Shown: positions 9,671 to 20,684, counted from the stretch's first letter. The stretch: 64,000 bases of DNA from Pisolithus tinctorius (GCA_024663395.1 JANFAH010000002.1:3844001-3908000), one strand, 5' to 3'. Numbers and translations: made by a program. Notes: generated by a model not told the origin, from the letters alone.

Positions 9671-10770
9671 ATGTCTACTCATCAAGCTTCCCCACACATA
9701 CCCACCAACTCATCTGGCTTCCAGAAAGCTACCATGCCTGAACTCCAGATCACCAGTGACAATGAGGAGGCCAACATCTGGGCCAAGATGGCCAAGCACA
9801 AGGGGTGCAAGGCATTGAGGGAGGAGGCTGCCTGGCTGGAGGCAGAGAGGCTCGAGAGGGAGTGACTAGAGGCAGAGCAATGCAAGAGGGAGCAGGTGGA
9901 AGCCAAAAAGCAGGAGTGGGAGTGGTTAGAGGCCAAGAGGCAAGAACAGGAGTGTCTGGAGGCCAAGAGGAAAGAGCAGGAGCAGTTGGAAGCTGAGTGC
10001 CAGGAATGGGAGACCCAGGTGCAACAGAAGACAGGAGAGCTGAAAGGCAAGGAGTGGGAGAAGGCTGTTGGTGTTGCGAGCACCAGGTCATGCCAGCAGT
10101 GCAAGAAGGGTCAAGTGTCATGCACTTTTGGCTGCACACAGCAAAGTAAGTGCAAGAAGAGGACATGTGACTGGTGCACCAAAATGAAGGTCAGGTGCGA
10201 GTTGCCCAAGGGGGTGGAGCCCAAGGCTGAAGAGGCTGGGGCAAAGGCTGGGAAGAAGAGAGTGCTGGAGGATGTCACATCGCCGAGGGCTGGGGAAAAG
10301 AAGAAGGTCACCTGAGTCAGGTCTGCAATCCCTGGTGAGTCAGAAGCTGGTCCCTCAGGAGTGGTTGCACCCACTGCCACCCCCTCTGATCCCTTGGTGG
10401 CAGCGGTAGTCAAGGGGTTCGAGCTGATCATGGCAGCCATGGATTGGCAAATGGCAGAGATGCAGGCTGGAGAGAGACCCAGTGCCAGTTCAACAGCCAG
10501 CTGGGCAACCTGCTGGGTGAGTTTGAGTTCATCCTGCACCCAACCACCCCAGTTTCCGAGTCCAGCAAGGAGCTGCACTCAGATGTGGCAGACCTGGAGC
10601 TTGAGAGTCTCTGGTCAGATTGAGAGGGAGCGGGGGTGGAGTTGGATGAGGGTGTCATGTGCTGGCCCAAGGATGTGCACATGAAGGGCTGGTGGTCTGA
10701 CTTGGAGAGTGGGGAGGAAAAGGAGCTCCAGGTGAGCAATGGAGAGGTGTTCGAGGGGAACTCCAAGTGA
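9671..10770 (+). pseudogene. antisense accessory gene of E4: coiled coil plus cysteine cluster
   Basis: This is a decayed homologue of the E1 antisense gene, in the same place: just beyond the 3' polypurine tract and opposite to E4. From ATG 9671 (MSTHQASPH) a coiled coil of repeated LEA(K/E)xxEQE units runs to about 10060. A cysteine cluster follows (CQQC, KGQVSC, then TCDWC, KMKVRC), close to CX2CX6C...CX2CX6C, with a KKKV basic stretch and an acidic tail ending at TGA 10770. TGA codons at 9863 and 10313 interrupt the frame, the first aligning with an R position. A shift near 10480 moves the tail (FEFILHPTTPVSESSKELH) to another frame. Confidence 0.7.
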
Positions 10771-11040
10771 ATGCGCTGGTCTGAGCTGAATGCCTGTCAT
10801 ATCCATGACTCTCAGACTTGGTCCCAGTCCAGTCTGGACCCCTAGCCCCTATCTCCGGTCAAGTCCGGTCCTAGTCTGGCCTAGAAAACCTAACTCTGGC
10901 CTAGAGAACTCAACTCCAGTCCTAGATAACCCGACCCTGGCCTAAATAACTCAAGTCCGGTCTTTTACCCCTATCTCCGGTCCATTCCAGCCTTCCAGCC
11001 TTGTGCTGCTCCACCCTGGTCCTCCCAGGTCCATGTCCAG

Positions 11041-11695
11041 TGTAGGAAAAGTCCAAGTAGCTGTATAATACGAGCTAGATGGCTTAGATAACAACAATAA
11101 AAAATGAAGGGAACGAATTGCTCGTCCCAAGGGATTCTGGACTGTCGAGTCTAGAAGGTGAGACCTGGCACTTTGTAGCAGTAGTGGTTCATGATGTGCG
11201 CAGCGTGGTCCGTGGAATAGTACTGGCGATGCAAGTGGTGCGAGCGGTATACATGGTTCGTGCACAGCAGAATGCAAGATGTGCAGTGTAGACAAAGTGT
11301 AAAGGAAACTCGTGGTGACCTTCCGAGTGCCAAAAGGTATCATTCTGTACCTAAGTACAGGGCTTTATAGTCCAGACAAACCTGGAACCTAAGTAAGACA
11401 GGGTACAGTAAGGGAAAGCCGCGTGACAGCATGTACACAGAAGACAGGCCAAAACAGAGGCCGAGGGTATACTACAAGCACTAAAGGAATAGAGGCTGTG
11501 ATAAGAGAAAGAGTCTGAGGAAAAACAACAACTGGAGCACAGTGGCCATGGGTATAGCATTGTGCGAGAGGGATCGAGGGCATGGGAAGGTAGCATGTGA
11601 ACAATGGTGAATGCAAGAGGGGAGCGGATGTAACAGTAGTCACGGAACGGTTAATGATAGGGGCTTACGCGTCCAGGGAATGCGGATTCCTCACA
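11041..11695 (-). repeat. solo LTR-C (655 bp)
   Basis: TGTAGGAAAAG...GATTCCTCACA interrupts LTR-A between CCATGTCCAG and CTGGGTCACC. Uninterrupted LTR-A copies read CCATGTCTGGGTCACC, so both edges are defined. The flanks TCCAG and CTGGG are only an imperfect duplication. A TATA box (CTATAAAGC) on the minus strand suggests that orientation. The family is otherwise unseen in the window. Confidence 0.7.
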
Positions 11696-11910
11696 CTGGG
11701 TCACCCGGACATAACTCCAGTCTGTTTTCCTTTGTTTGTGCTATACTTATTCTTGTCCTTTTGTCTAACTCTGCTTACTGTACAAATCCTGTGTCTGACC
11801 CTGGTATGCCGGTCACCTGGACTTTGGCTATTAGCCTCTGCATAGCCACCATGGCTATCCTCATCTTGCTAATCATCTCACTAATAGCTTATTCACAAGT
11901 CCGGCTCTAT

Positions 11911-12436
11911 TGTCATAGCCATGTCTTGACCCCAGCCGGACTTGGCCTCGCACTCACTTAGTCCGGCATCGGCCTCGCCTGTTCGCTATCCCCAGATGTC
12001 CTAGTGCGGTAGACACTGCTTTGCAGTGTCTGTCATTTCGGTTAAGTCCTGTCCCCGGTCCTGTCCCCGGTCCACCTGTCCCGGTCTCTGCTACCTTAGT
12101 CATACGTTACTAATACTTGCCTTACCAATCGTCTTAGCAATCTTTGCGAGACTGGCATTACTGGTCTCCGTACTATAGTTACTTCTGGTATATAAACTTG
12201 TAGATACTTGGCCTGTACTCCTTAGTCTGAAATCAACTAAGTATCTCCTGATAACCCCACCTCAGCCTCAGACTCAGACTAAGACCCATGCAAGGGAATA
12301 GCGCTGTACCTTCAGTCGCTAAGTCCAAACAGTCCGAACATCTGCATCCTCGACTTCACCCCTGACCCTGACCCCTCGGCTTCGCGCCCGCTTCGGTCTC
12401 CAGTCCGGCCTTAACCCAGACATCCCATACTTGACA
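11911..12436 (+). repeat. solo LTR-B (526 bp) inside LTR-A
   Basis: TGTCATAGCCATGTCTTG...CATACTTGACA is flanked by TCTAT (11906-11910 and 12437-12441), single in other LTR-A copies. It shares TATATAAAC, AGTCTGAAATCAACTAAG and the TGCAAGGGAATAGCGC hairpin with the E3 LTR. Confidence 0.9.
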
Positions 12437-12911
12437 TCTATGTTCATTATCCTGGACCAGCCTCGTGTATTTAACCCCTGTACATACTTTGTAGCACCCC
12501 AGTCAGAATATCAATTAAGTATTACCCTCAACTCCTGTACTACACCCTGAGATTACTCTATAGCTAAGGCCAAGCCTTAAGCTATCCCTGGCCCCTGTCC
12601 TGGACCTCTCCCTGGCTTGCATAAGGGTACAGCACATAAGCTGAGACCAAGGGAGGTAGATCCAACCCCAGACTGGCTTCCCCCTGTGTGCACTCCAACA
12701 CTGGTCGGTTTCCCATGCTACTGGTCTTATTCCTGTGCTCCCAGCCTTAAGTCCAGTCCTCCAGACTTAGCCCCTAACCTCCGGCCTCAACTCCGGTCCA
12801 ACTGGACTTGGCCCCTGTCTCCCGGCCTTGACTTTGGCCACTCGGACTTAGCCCCTGTCACCTGGTCTTGAAGCCCGGTCACCTGAGGGTAAACCCATAC
12901 TCGACAATGCC

Positions 12912-13040
12912 AATGTAAATGTGAATACTCTGTATATATATATTTCTTTTTTTTTAACACATCGACTATCCTGCTATAGTAAGAGAAGGTAACTACAAGG
13001 AAGGAGGAGAGAAGAGAAAGTGTAGATGGTTGTTTCAGCT
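12912..13040. other. intergenic spacer of E4
   Basis: This A/T-rich spacer, with a TATATATATA stretch and a run of T at 12939-12957, lies between the end of the antisense gene and the end of E4 pol. It matches the position of the A/G-rich tract in E1. I see no gene in it. Confidence 0.5.
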
Positions 13041-13550
13041 AGAGGTTGGTCTGGGTTTACTGGGATAGCTGGTGTGGAAAGCTGTGAGTAGGTCCTTGGC
13101 ATTGCCCAGCTCGGTGGCCAGCAGCCAGGACATTTCTTCGTCAGTGCCCTCATAGCTGGCCCAGCACACCAAGTACTGTAGTTTGCACTTTCATTGTCAG
13201 TCTACCTTTGAGTCAAGGATCTCAGTGATCTCATATTCTGGCTCGCCATCCACCTCGACCAGTGGTGGTGGTGGCTGTGTTCAGTTTGGGATGACATTTG
13301 GGTGCGCCAGTTCTAGTTGTGACACATGGAACACCAGGTGTACTGCATGCATGGAGTCTGGGAGACGAAGGGTGAATGAGTGGGTGCTGGGCTGGGCTAT
13401 CACCAAGTAAGGGCCTAGGTTCTTGTCTGTGAGTTTCTGTGATGGTCTTGTGGTCCAGAAGTACTTGGCTTTGACATAGACCTGGTTGCTGATCTCAGGT
13501 GCTGGTAGCCTTTTCACATCTGCCAGACCTTGGTATCTAGCTTGGGCTAG
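13041..13550 (-). pseudogene. pol: E4 pol segment: integrase C-terminus and chromodomain
   Basis: The minus strand encodes MTMTLAQARYQGLADVKRLP and the integrase C-terminal region (VYVKAKYF, HLVFHVSQLELAHPN), ending at TGA 13283-13281. This stop is at the same position as in E1. A chromodomain follows ([28 protein letters not shown]) with further stop codons. The upstream end is cut by a solo LTR-B; the frame resumes at 15937. Confidence 0.85.
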
Positions 13551-13695
13551 TGTCATAGTCATGCCTCAACCCTGGCCAGACTCGGCCTCGCACTCACTCA
13601 GTCCGGCCTCGGCCTTGCCTGTCCTCTATCCCCAGATGTCCTAGCATGGTAGACACTGCAAAGCAGTGCCTGTCACTTTGGTACTTCCTGCCCGG

Positions 13696-15548
13696 TGTCA
13701 CACACCAAAGGTGTTGTGGACATGGTTACAGCTGACTCTGCCTAACTCGTCAACGAGTTGTGCGCAATGCCCATGCATGCAGATGAAGACTAAAGGCCTC
13801 ATGCATAGAAAGACTGTTGGACATTAACAGTCATCCTTCACACAAGATCAAGTCATCAGTGCTAAAGAGAAAAGAGGAAGCGAGTTAAGTGCGCATTAAA
13901 AGTTTTTAGCACCCATGTACAGCATTCCAGTTTTCATCATATCTCTGCCATTTCCAAAGATATCAACTCAGTTCGCACACTCGCTTAAAGTGCTCAGCCC
14001 CACGATTCTTCCTTCCAAATTTGGAGAGGATCCTCGCACCCTACATGTTTCTACAGCACTCCATCCATCAGATGCTCATTTCGCTAAGTCCATCAATCAT
14101 GGCCACCTCTTCATCGATCATCTCGCTTGTCTCATTTGCCAGAGACAATGGCTACGTATATCTGCCAGGCATTCCCACCAGCTTCTGTCCTGAAGCCCCC
14201 TGGTTCATCCCATCATTGTCAGCCCCATCCCATCCCATGCAGCTTGGTCAGTGTGTTCTCCTTGTCAGTATGACTTCCAGAAGGACGTTCTTTGGTTGCC
14301 TCAGGTCTGTCACTCGGTTAGAAAGGTCTTATGTGGTTGTTTCAGTCTCCCTGGTTGATGAAGCATATGGATCGTTTCTCCCTGCTCCCTGCACCGTCTT
14401 TATTCCAATCTCATCCATCATTCTTCCTGCATTGCGACAGCTGCAGTATAATCTACTGTCCTCCAGCCTCCCTGATCACATTCATGATGAGTATGACGTG
14501 CATCTTGCCTTCCTACTGCAAGATCCAGCAGAAGACATCCCCCCTTCTCCTCCTCCTCCATCAGAGCCCCATTCATGAAGTTTTTGTTAACTTCACTGAG
14601 AGGATGAAAGGGTGGGAGACGCGATCGCATATGCTTCCCATTGCCCCACAGACCCCCAATGCCCTAGCCCCCTTTGATGCCTGACTCATGCCCTTCAATT
14701 CTGGAATTAATACTTCCCTATCTGGAAACACCGTCCATCTGCCATGCCATCTTTGGATCTAGAGATGTCTCCACCGAGATCTGACTTGCATCGCCACCCC
14801 CTAATGTGATATCAGTGCGCTTACTCAGTTTCTGACTCTATTTGACTCATTCTGTGATATTTTTGACTATCCTTGACTTGTTCATTGCCAATACTTACCA
14901 ATCCTCCTTGCTTGCTTACTTTTCATTTCTCGCTTACTCATCATGATTACTCAGTCCTTACTCATTACTTACCAAGTGTTTGTGCCTTGTTTGTCACAAG
15001 CTGTGCTCCCCCCATAGTATATAAACCCCCATGTACTTAGCTACCAAAGAAGCAATTCAGAAGTCACCCAGAAGTCAGCTCAGCTCAGCATATCTCATCA
15101 TTGGCAGTTGAGGCTCATTCGGAAGAGTCTATCTGTCTTCATTCATATCATTGGTAGTTGAGGCTCCATCAAGGGTCTATCTACCTCTATTCATCATCAG
15201 CAGTATCATCAGTGCTTAGTCAGCAACCTCTCATTTAGTCATCCATCCACTCCTGTGTAACTCGTCATCGACTTGCACCAGGAGCACATCCAAAAGATCA
15301 TCACACCAGAGTACTTTCGGCTGAATACCTTCACTCTATTCAGCATCCCTCATCCAGTCATCACTCGTTCATCTGCTCTTGCGTAACTCATCAACAACTT
15401 GCACCAGGAGCACCTCTACTTGAAGTTCCCCCCCACATTTAGGTTTCTGCACTCCAGGTTCCATGGAGGCACACCACCACTCACTCTACATTTGTCTTTT
15501 GTGTTGGTTTTGGTTGGTTTTCACCACCTTTCCACACTTTGACTCACA
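13696..15548 (+). repeat. rep3: complete 1,853 bp TG...CA repeat
   Basis: It starts TGTCACACACCAAAGG and ends TTTGACTCACA, with CCGG on each side (13692-13695 and 15549-15552). The host LTR-B lets both boundaries be read exactly. Its structure is as in rep0: ORF region 13915-14578, TATA box AGTATATAAACCCCC near 15017, and downstream hairpin and direct repeats. It is the best-defined copy in the window. Confidence 0.85.
13915..14578 (+). pseudogene. rep3 copy of the conserved ORF
   Basis: This aligns along its length with the 219-residue ORF of rep0. The start codon and early part are altered; the frame is open from 14021 (MERILAPYMFLQ) to the same SEPHS end at 14578. Most differences are C/T or G/A. 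Confidence 0.45.
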
Positions 15549-15936
15549 CCGGTCTTGTCCCTGGTCCACCTGTCCCGGTCTCCACTACCTTAGTCATACG
15601 TTAGTAATCCTTGTCTTACCAATCGTCTTAGCAATCTTTGCAAGACCGGCATTACCGGTCTCCGTACTATAGTTACTTCTGGTATATAAACTCGTAGATA
15701 CTCGGCCTGTATACCTCAGTCTGAAATCAACTAAGTTACCCCTGATAACTCCGTCTCGGCCTCAGACTCGGACTGGGACCCATGCAAGGGAATAGCGCTG
15801 TACTCTCAGTCGCTAAGTCCAACCAGTCCAATTCTTCTGTACTCTCGTCTCTCCTCTTGATCCCGACCCTTTGGCCTCATGCCCTCTTTGGTCTCCGGTC
15901 CGGACTCAACCTGGACATCCTGTACTTGACAGCTAG

Positions 15937-17324
15937 TGCCATCTCTTCTCGTAGGAACTGGTGTAGTTCATCTAGGTCCACGGCATAGTCCCTAGCCCAT
16001 GCCAAGGACAAGTCCCTTTTGGGGAAGACTGAGAGGTTAGGGTGGTAACCCTTGTTGGTGAAGAAAGGGGAAACACTGGTGGTATCACTTGGGGCATTGT
16101 TGTAGGCAAACTCAGCCAATGGGAGTAACTTGGCCCAGTTGTCCTGCTGGTAGTTGCAATATACCCAGAGGTACTGTTCCAAGGTCTGGTTTGCTCATTT
16201 GGTCTGGCCATCTCCTTCTGGGTGGTATCCAGAAGTGAAGTGTAGGCACACATCCAGTGCTTTACCCAAGGACTGGAAGAAGTGTGAGACAAATTCAGAG
16301 CCTCAGTTGGAGGTTACATGTGCCAGAACACCATGTTTCGAGAAGACATGGAGTAGGAAGAGTCGAGCAAGCTTGGGGGAGGTGATAGTGTCATAGGTGG
16401 GTATGAATATAGCCTGCTTGGATAGTCAGTCCATGACCACCAGGATAGTGGTGTGACCACTGGATGCTGGTAGGTGCTCAATGAAATCCATAGAAATGGA
16501 ATTCCATGGCTTTTCCAGTATCAGCAGTTGTTTCAGGGTGCTGTATGGTCAGTGTCTGGGTGTTTTGGCTCTCATGCATATAGTGCAGGACCTCACATAC
16601 TCTTTGACAAAGGTGCAAATGCCAGGCCAGGTGTACTCTCACTGGATCAGTTCCAATGTCTGATTCTGGCCAAAGTGTCCTGACAGTGGGTGATCATGCT
16701 TGTACTGAAGGACCTTGAGCCAAAGGTCATTGGCATCTGGTACATAGACCCAGTTATTGAGGCGCAGCAGACCGGTGCTATTGACCAACCATTGGGGATT
16801 GGAGGTGTCTGTGAGTCAGTGTTGGGATAGTGGGTCTGAGGGTAGTGCAGTGAGTATTTCTTTGTGGAGTTGTTCTATGTCCATTAGAAGGCTGGCATGT
16901 AGTATGGGGTACTCCAGGCATGTGGTGCAGAGAGCCAAGACCAGCTGTTCTTGCATGAACACTGGTTGGAGGTTGTGGGGGTTTGCCTGGGCATAGCCCC
17001 TATCACCCTCTTTGGGGTAGACATCCCATCATCTAGTGAGAGCATTGGGCTTGGCACTGAGCTTACCTGGGTGGAAACAGATGACAAGGTTGAACTGTGA
17101 CAGGTACTTGGACCATCAGGCTTGCTGGTGTGTGAGTACCTTAGAGGTTGAGAAGTATTTGAGGTTCTTGTGGTCAGTGACCACATCAATGGGTAGAGGA
17201 GCACCCTCCAAGTAGTGTTTCCAGGCCCAGAAGGCCTCAAAGATAGCAAGCAACTCCTTATCGTGGGTGTCATAGTTGAGTTCTGGTGCAGACAGTGTTT
17301 GGGAGTAAAAGGCAACTGGGCAAA
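15937..17324 (-). pseudogene. pol: E4 pol segment: RNase H end and integrase
   Basis: On the minus strand, RNase H (VAFYSQTLSAPELNYDTHDKE, DVVTDHKNLKYFSTSK) leads through an internal G-tract (CCAAAGAGGGTGATAGG, about 17013-16997) to integrase. Readable integrase parts include EQYLWVYCNYQQDNWAKLLPL and ANKGYHPN-like TNKGYHPN. Several stops and shifts interrupt the core. The left edge continues at 13550 and the right edge at 18233 once the solo LTRs are removed. Confidence 0.85.
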
Positions 17325-18227
17325 TGTCAAGTATGGGTTTACCCTTGGAGTGACCAGGCTCCAAGACTGGGTGACAGGGGCTAAGTCTGGGTGGCCAAAG
17401 TCAAGGCCGGGAGACAGGGGCCAAGTCTGGATGGACTGGAGTTGAGGCTGGAGGTTAGGGGCTAAGTCCGGAGGACCGGACTTAAGGCCAGGAGCACAGG
17501 AACAAGGCTGGGAGCATGGGAAACTGACTGGTCTTGGAGTGCGCACAAGGGGAAGCTGGTCTGGGGTTGGATCTACCTCCCTTGGTCTCAGCTTATGTGC
17601 TGTACCCTTATGCAAGCTGGGGAGAGTTCCGGGACAGGGGCCAGGGATAGCCTAAGGCTCGGCCTTAGCTATAGAGTAGACTCGAGGGGTAATACGGAGT
17701 TGAGGGTAATACTTAGTTGATATTCTGACTGGGGTGCTACGAAGTATGTACAGGGGTTAAATACAGGAGGCTGGTCCAGGATAATGAACATAGAGCCAGA
17801 CTTGTGAATAAGCTATTAGTGAGATGATTAGCAAGACGAGGATAGCCACAGTGGCTATGCAGAGGCTAATAGCCAAAGTCCGGGTGACCAGCATAACCAG
17901 GGTCAGACACAGGATAAGTACAGTAAGCAGAGTTAGACAAAAGGACGAGACTAAATATAGCACAAACAAAGGAAAACAGACTGGAGTTATGTCCGGGTGA
18001 CCCAGACATAGACCTGGGAGGACTGGGGTGGAGCAGCGCAAGGCTGGAAGGCCAGAATGGACCGGAGATAGGGGTAAAAGACCGGACTTAAGTTATTTAG
18101 ACTGGAGTTGGGTTTCCTAGGGCTGGAGTTGAGTTCTCTAGGCCAGACTAGGACCGGACTTGACCGGAGATAGGGGCTAGGGGTCCGGACTGGACTGGGA
18201 CTGAGTCCGAGAGTCATGGATATGACA
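17325..18227 (-). repeat. solo LTR-A (903 bp)
   Basis: On the minus strand it runs from TGTCATATCCATGAC to CCCATACTTGACA, flanked by GCAAA (17320-17324 and 18228-18232). Its removal rejoins the RNase H frame as DNQLCPVAFYSQTL. It contains TATTTAA, AGTCAGAATATCAACTAAG and the U5 hairpin. Confidence 0.92.
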
Positions 18228-18232
18228 GCAAA

Positions 18233-18748
18233 GTTGGTTGTCTTCACTGGTAATGGACAGTATGCTGGCAATGGCATAGTCTGAGGCATCGGTTTCCACT
18301 GTGAGTTGAGTGCCAGGCACAAAGTGAGTAAGGATAGGAGCAGTGGTGAAAGCTTCTTTGAGCTTATTGAAGGCCAACTGGCACTCCTTGGAGAAGTTCC
18401 AGGGTATGTTTTTTTGCATAAGGCAGGTCAAGGGGACAACAATGTCCAAGTAGTTGTAGATGAAATGTCAGTAGAAGTTGGAAAAGCCTAGGAAGGATTG
18501 GATGTCCTTGACCCTCCAGGGCTCAGGCCAGTTGCAGATGGCTTTGATTTTTTCGCCAGACATAGTGAGGCCAGTCAGCAAAAGGCAGTAGCCTAGGTAC
18601 TCTACTGACTTGGAATGGAACTCACATTTTTCTGGTTTGGCATACAGGCCATGTTTCTGGAGTCAGCACAGAACCTCTTTAACATGCTGCCAGTGTGAGT
18701 CCTCGTCATTGGAGTAGATGAATATGTTGTCCAGGTAGACCATGACAC
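18233..18748 (-). pseudogene. pol: E4 pol segment: reverse transcriptase C-terminus and RNase H start
   Basis: The minus strand encodes MVYLDNIFIYSNDEDSHWQH (catalytic YLDD read as YLDN, a G-to-A type loss), KCEFHSKSVEYLG, a stop-interrupted thumb region, and the RNase H start TVETDASDYAIASILS. The upstream half of RT is at 40499-41766, split off by E3; GACAC is the duplicated target. Confidence 0.87.
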
Positions 18749-19272
18749 TGTCATAGCCATGTCTTGACCCTGGCCAGACTTGGCCTTGCACTCACTCAAT
18801 CTGGCCTCAGCCTCGCCTGTCCTCTATCCCCAGATGTCCTAGTGTGGTAGACACTGCTTTGCAGTGTCTGTCACTTCAGCTAAGCCCTGCCCAGTCCTGT
18901 CCCTGGTCCACCTTTCCTGGTCTCCGTTGTCTTTGTCATACCTTACTAATACTTGTCTTACCAATCACCTTAGCAATCCTTGTGAGACTGGCATTACTGG
19001 TCTCCATACTATAGTTGTTTCTAGTATATAAGCTTGTAGATACTCGGCCTGTAGACCTCAGTCTGAAATCAACTAAGTATACTCTGATAACCCCATCTTG
19101 GCCTCAGACTCAGACTGAGACCCACACAAGGGAATAGTGCTGTACTCTCAGTCACTAAGTCCAGTCAGTCCAACTATCTGTACCTTCGACTCCCCCCCTG
19201 ATCCCGACCCCTTGGCCTTGTGCCCACTTCAGTCTCTGGTCCAGCCTCAACCTGGACATCCCATACTTGACA
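18749..19272 (+). repeat. 5' LTR-B of E3 (524 bp)
   Basis: TGTCATAGCCATGTCTTG...CATACTTGACA. TATATAAG at 19025 precedes AGTCTGAAAT (19060-19069), the predicted RNA start, by 35 nt. The U5 has the TAGTGCTG...CAGTCACTA hairpin, a CpG-decayed version of TAGCG...CGCTA. Confidence 0.92.
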
Positions 19273-19274
19273 GT

Positions 19275-19284
19275 ATTTCAGACT
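19275..19284 (+). other. self-primer binding site of E3
   Basis: ATTTCAGACT lies 2 nt after the LTR. It is the exact complement of AGTCTGAAAT at 19060-19069, the predicted 5' end of the transcript. No tRNA-type TGG primer site is present. Confidence 0.75.
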
Positions 19285-19310
19285 CTCCACTTGTGTGGGT
19301 CTAATACACC

Positions 19311-20684
19311 ATGGCAACCAAGACTCGATTCCAACCTCCTTGTGGCCATTCTGCCACCAATCCCAACTCTGCTTCAGCCAGTGGGGCTCGCCACGAAACA
19401 GCACTAGCTGCTTTGGGCACCACTAGGTGCTCTCCAGATCCTGTTAGTCCCTTCAGGGGCTTTTCAGCCCACACATCCAACACCCCCACCCCATGTCGTC
19501 CCACTGCTCCCATCCCTGAGGGTGACCCCAGCGATGATGGGCCAGGCGATGATGATAATAATAATCCAGACGATGATAACCCTGGCAATGGGCCTGGCAA
19601 CAACAATCTGGATGATGATGATCTGGAGGACGAACCAGACCTCCCAGATCTGGACACTGAGCCCACCATTACAGTCTTAGACAACCTTGCTTTGGCCATC
19701 AAACTGTTGGCTTGTAATGCCTGCACTAGCCCTGAGTCCTCAAGCAGGACCAAGCTGCACAAGCCCAACACTTTTGATGGCACCGATCCCAAGAAGCTCT
19801 GCACTTTCTTTATCCAGTGCAAGCTTAATTTCCAAGACCGACCCTGGGCTTTCAAGACCAACTGTGCCAAGGTCATCTTCACACAGTCCTACCTCAAAGG
19901 CATGGCCCTTGAGTGGTTCGAGCCGGACTTGCTCGGGCTTGATGACCCCAACGACCAGCCTCTCTGGATGGACTCCTGGAGGGAGTTCGTCCTAGGATTG
20001 CAAACCACTTTCGGCCCCCACAATCCAGTTGCTGACACCAAAAGCCAACTCGACCATTTACATATGAAGGATAGTCAGTGCATTAACAAATACATAGTGG
20101 ACTTCAATCGGCTTGCTTCACAAGTCCGAGGCTATGGAGATGGTGTGCTGCGCCATCATTTCTATTCTGGGCTCCCAGACCAGATTAAGGACGAAGTCTG
20201 TCGAGTTGGAAAACCCTGGACACTTCACGAGCTCCACCACCTCGCCCAAGAAATAGATGCATGCTATTGGGAGTGCAAGGAAGAAGTCCAGTGGGCAAGT
20301 AAGCACCAAGGCTCATCCAACTCCAGCAACAATAAGTCCAGAGGCTCTGGCAATAACAGTCAGCCCAAGACTGGTCAGGAGAAAGCCAAGACCGGCAACA
20401 ACAACAACACCGGTTCCACCCAGTCCAAGCTGGCTTCATCAAAGCTGGGCAATAACAGCAACTCGTCCAAGCCTGAGCCTAGCAAACTTGGGAAGGATGG
20501 GAAACTTACCCCAGAAGAATGCAAGCATCGCATAGATGGAAACCTCTGCATGTTCTGTGGAGGGTCTGGTCACTTTGCTGACAAATGCCCCAAGAAAGCT
20601 GCAAAGGCCAAGGCTCGTGCCATGGCCACCACTGAAGCCACACCGGCCTCGGGCTCAGGTTCTACCCCCAAGACAAAAAAATAG
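19311..20684 (+). CDS. gag: E3 Gag
   Basis: This is an intact 457-residue Ty3 Gag. The start ATG is in a strong CACCATGGC context, 38 nt after the LTR. The N-terminal third is P/S-rich, then D/N-rich (DDDNNNPDDDNPGNGPGNNN, about residues 80-110). The capsid follows (NTFDGTDPKKLCTFFIQCKL, QSYLKGMALEWFEPDL, VRGYGDGVLRHHFYSGLPD). Then come an S/N/K-rich linker and a zinc knuckle CMFCGGSGHFADKC (CX2CX4HX4C, about residues 413-426). It forms the particle shell and binds RNA. It ends at TAG directly after the AAAAAAA heptamer used to reach pol. Confidence 0.93.
   Translation: MATKTRFQPPCGHSATNPNSASASGARHETALAALGTTRCSPDPVSPFRGFSAHTSNTPTPCRPTAPIPEGDPSDDGPGDDDNNNPDDDNPGNGPGNNNLDDDDLEDEPDLPDLDTEPTITVLDNLALAIKLLACNACTSPESSSRTKLHKPNTFDGTDPKKLCTFFIQCKLNFQDRPWAFKTNCAKVIFTQSYLKGMALEWFEPDLLGLDDPNDQPLWMDSWREFVLGLQTTFGPHNPVADTKSQLDHLHMKDSQCINKYIVDFNRLASQVRGYGDGVLRHHFYSGLPDQIKDEVCRVGKPWTLHELHHLAQEIDACYWECKEEVQWASKHQGSSNSSNNKSRGSGNNSQPKTGQEKAKTGNNNNTGSTQSKLASSKLGNNSNSSKPEPSKLGKDGKLTPEECKHRIDGNLCMFCGGSGHFADKCPKKAAKAKARAMATTEATPASGSGSTPKTKK

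Larger units (their letters stand above)
10795..12906 (+). repeat. solo LTR-A carrying two nested solo LTRs
   Basis: It starts TGTCATATCCATGAC and ends AAACCCATACTCGACA, flanked by the 5 bp duplication ATGCC (10790-10794 and 12907-12911). Without the nested LTRs at 11041-11695 and 11911-12436 its length is about 920 bp, like the 904 bp LTRs of the element at 48310-56632. It lies between the E4 antisense gene and the end of E4 pol. No gene is present. Confidence 0.9.
13551..15931 (+). repeat. solo LTR-B interrupted by rep3
   Basis: TGTCATAGTCATGCC...GTACTTGACA is flanked by GCTAG (13546-13550 and 15932-15936). Removing it rejoins the E4 integrase frame as EEMALAQARYQGL, proving the insertion. 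A rep copy lies inside it. Confidence 0.92.

Noticed and set aside
11036..11700. Exact 5 bp target duplication for solo LTR-C
   Set aside because: The flanks TCCAG and CTGGG do not match exactly; the boundaries rest on comparison with uninterrupted LTR-A copies instead.
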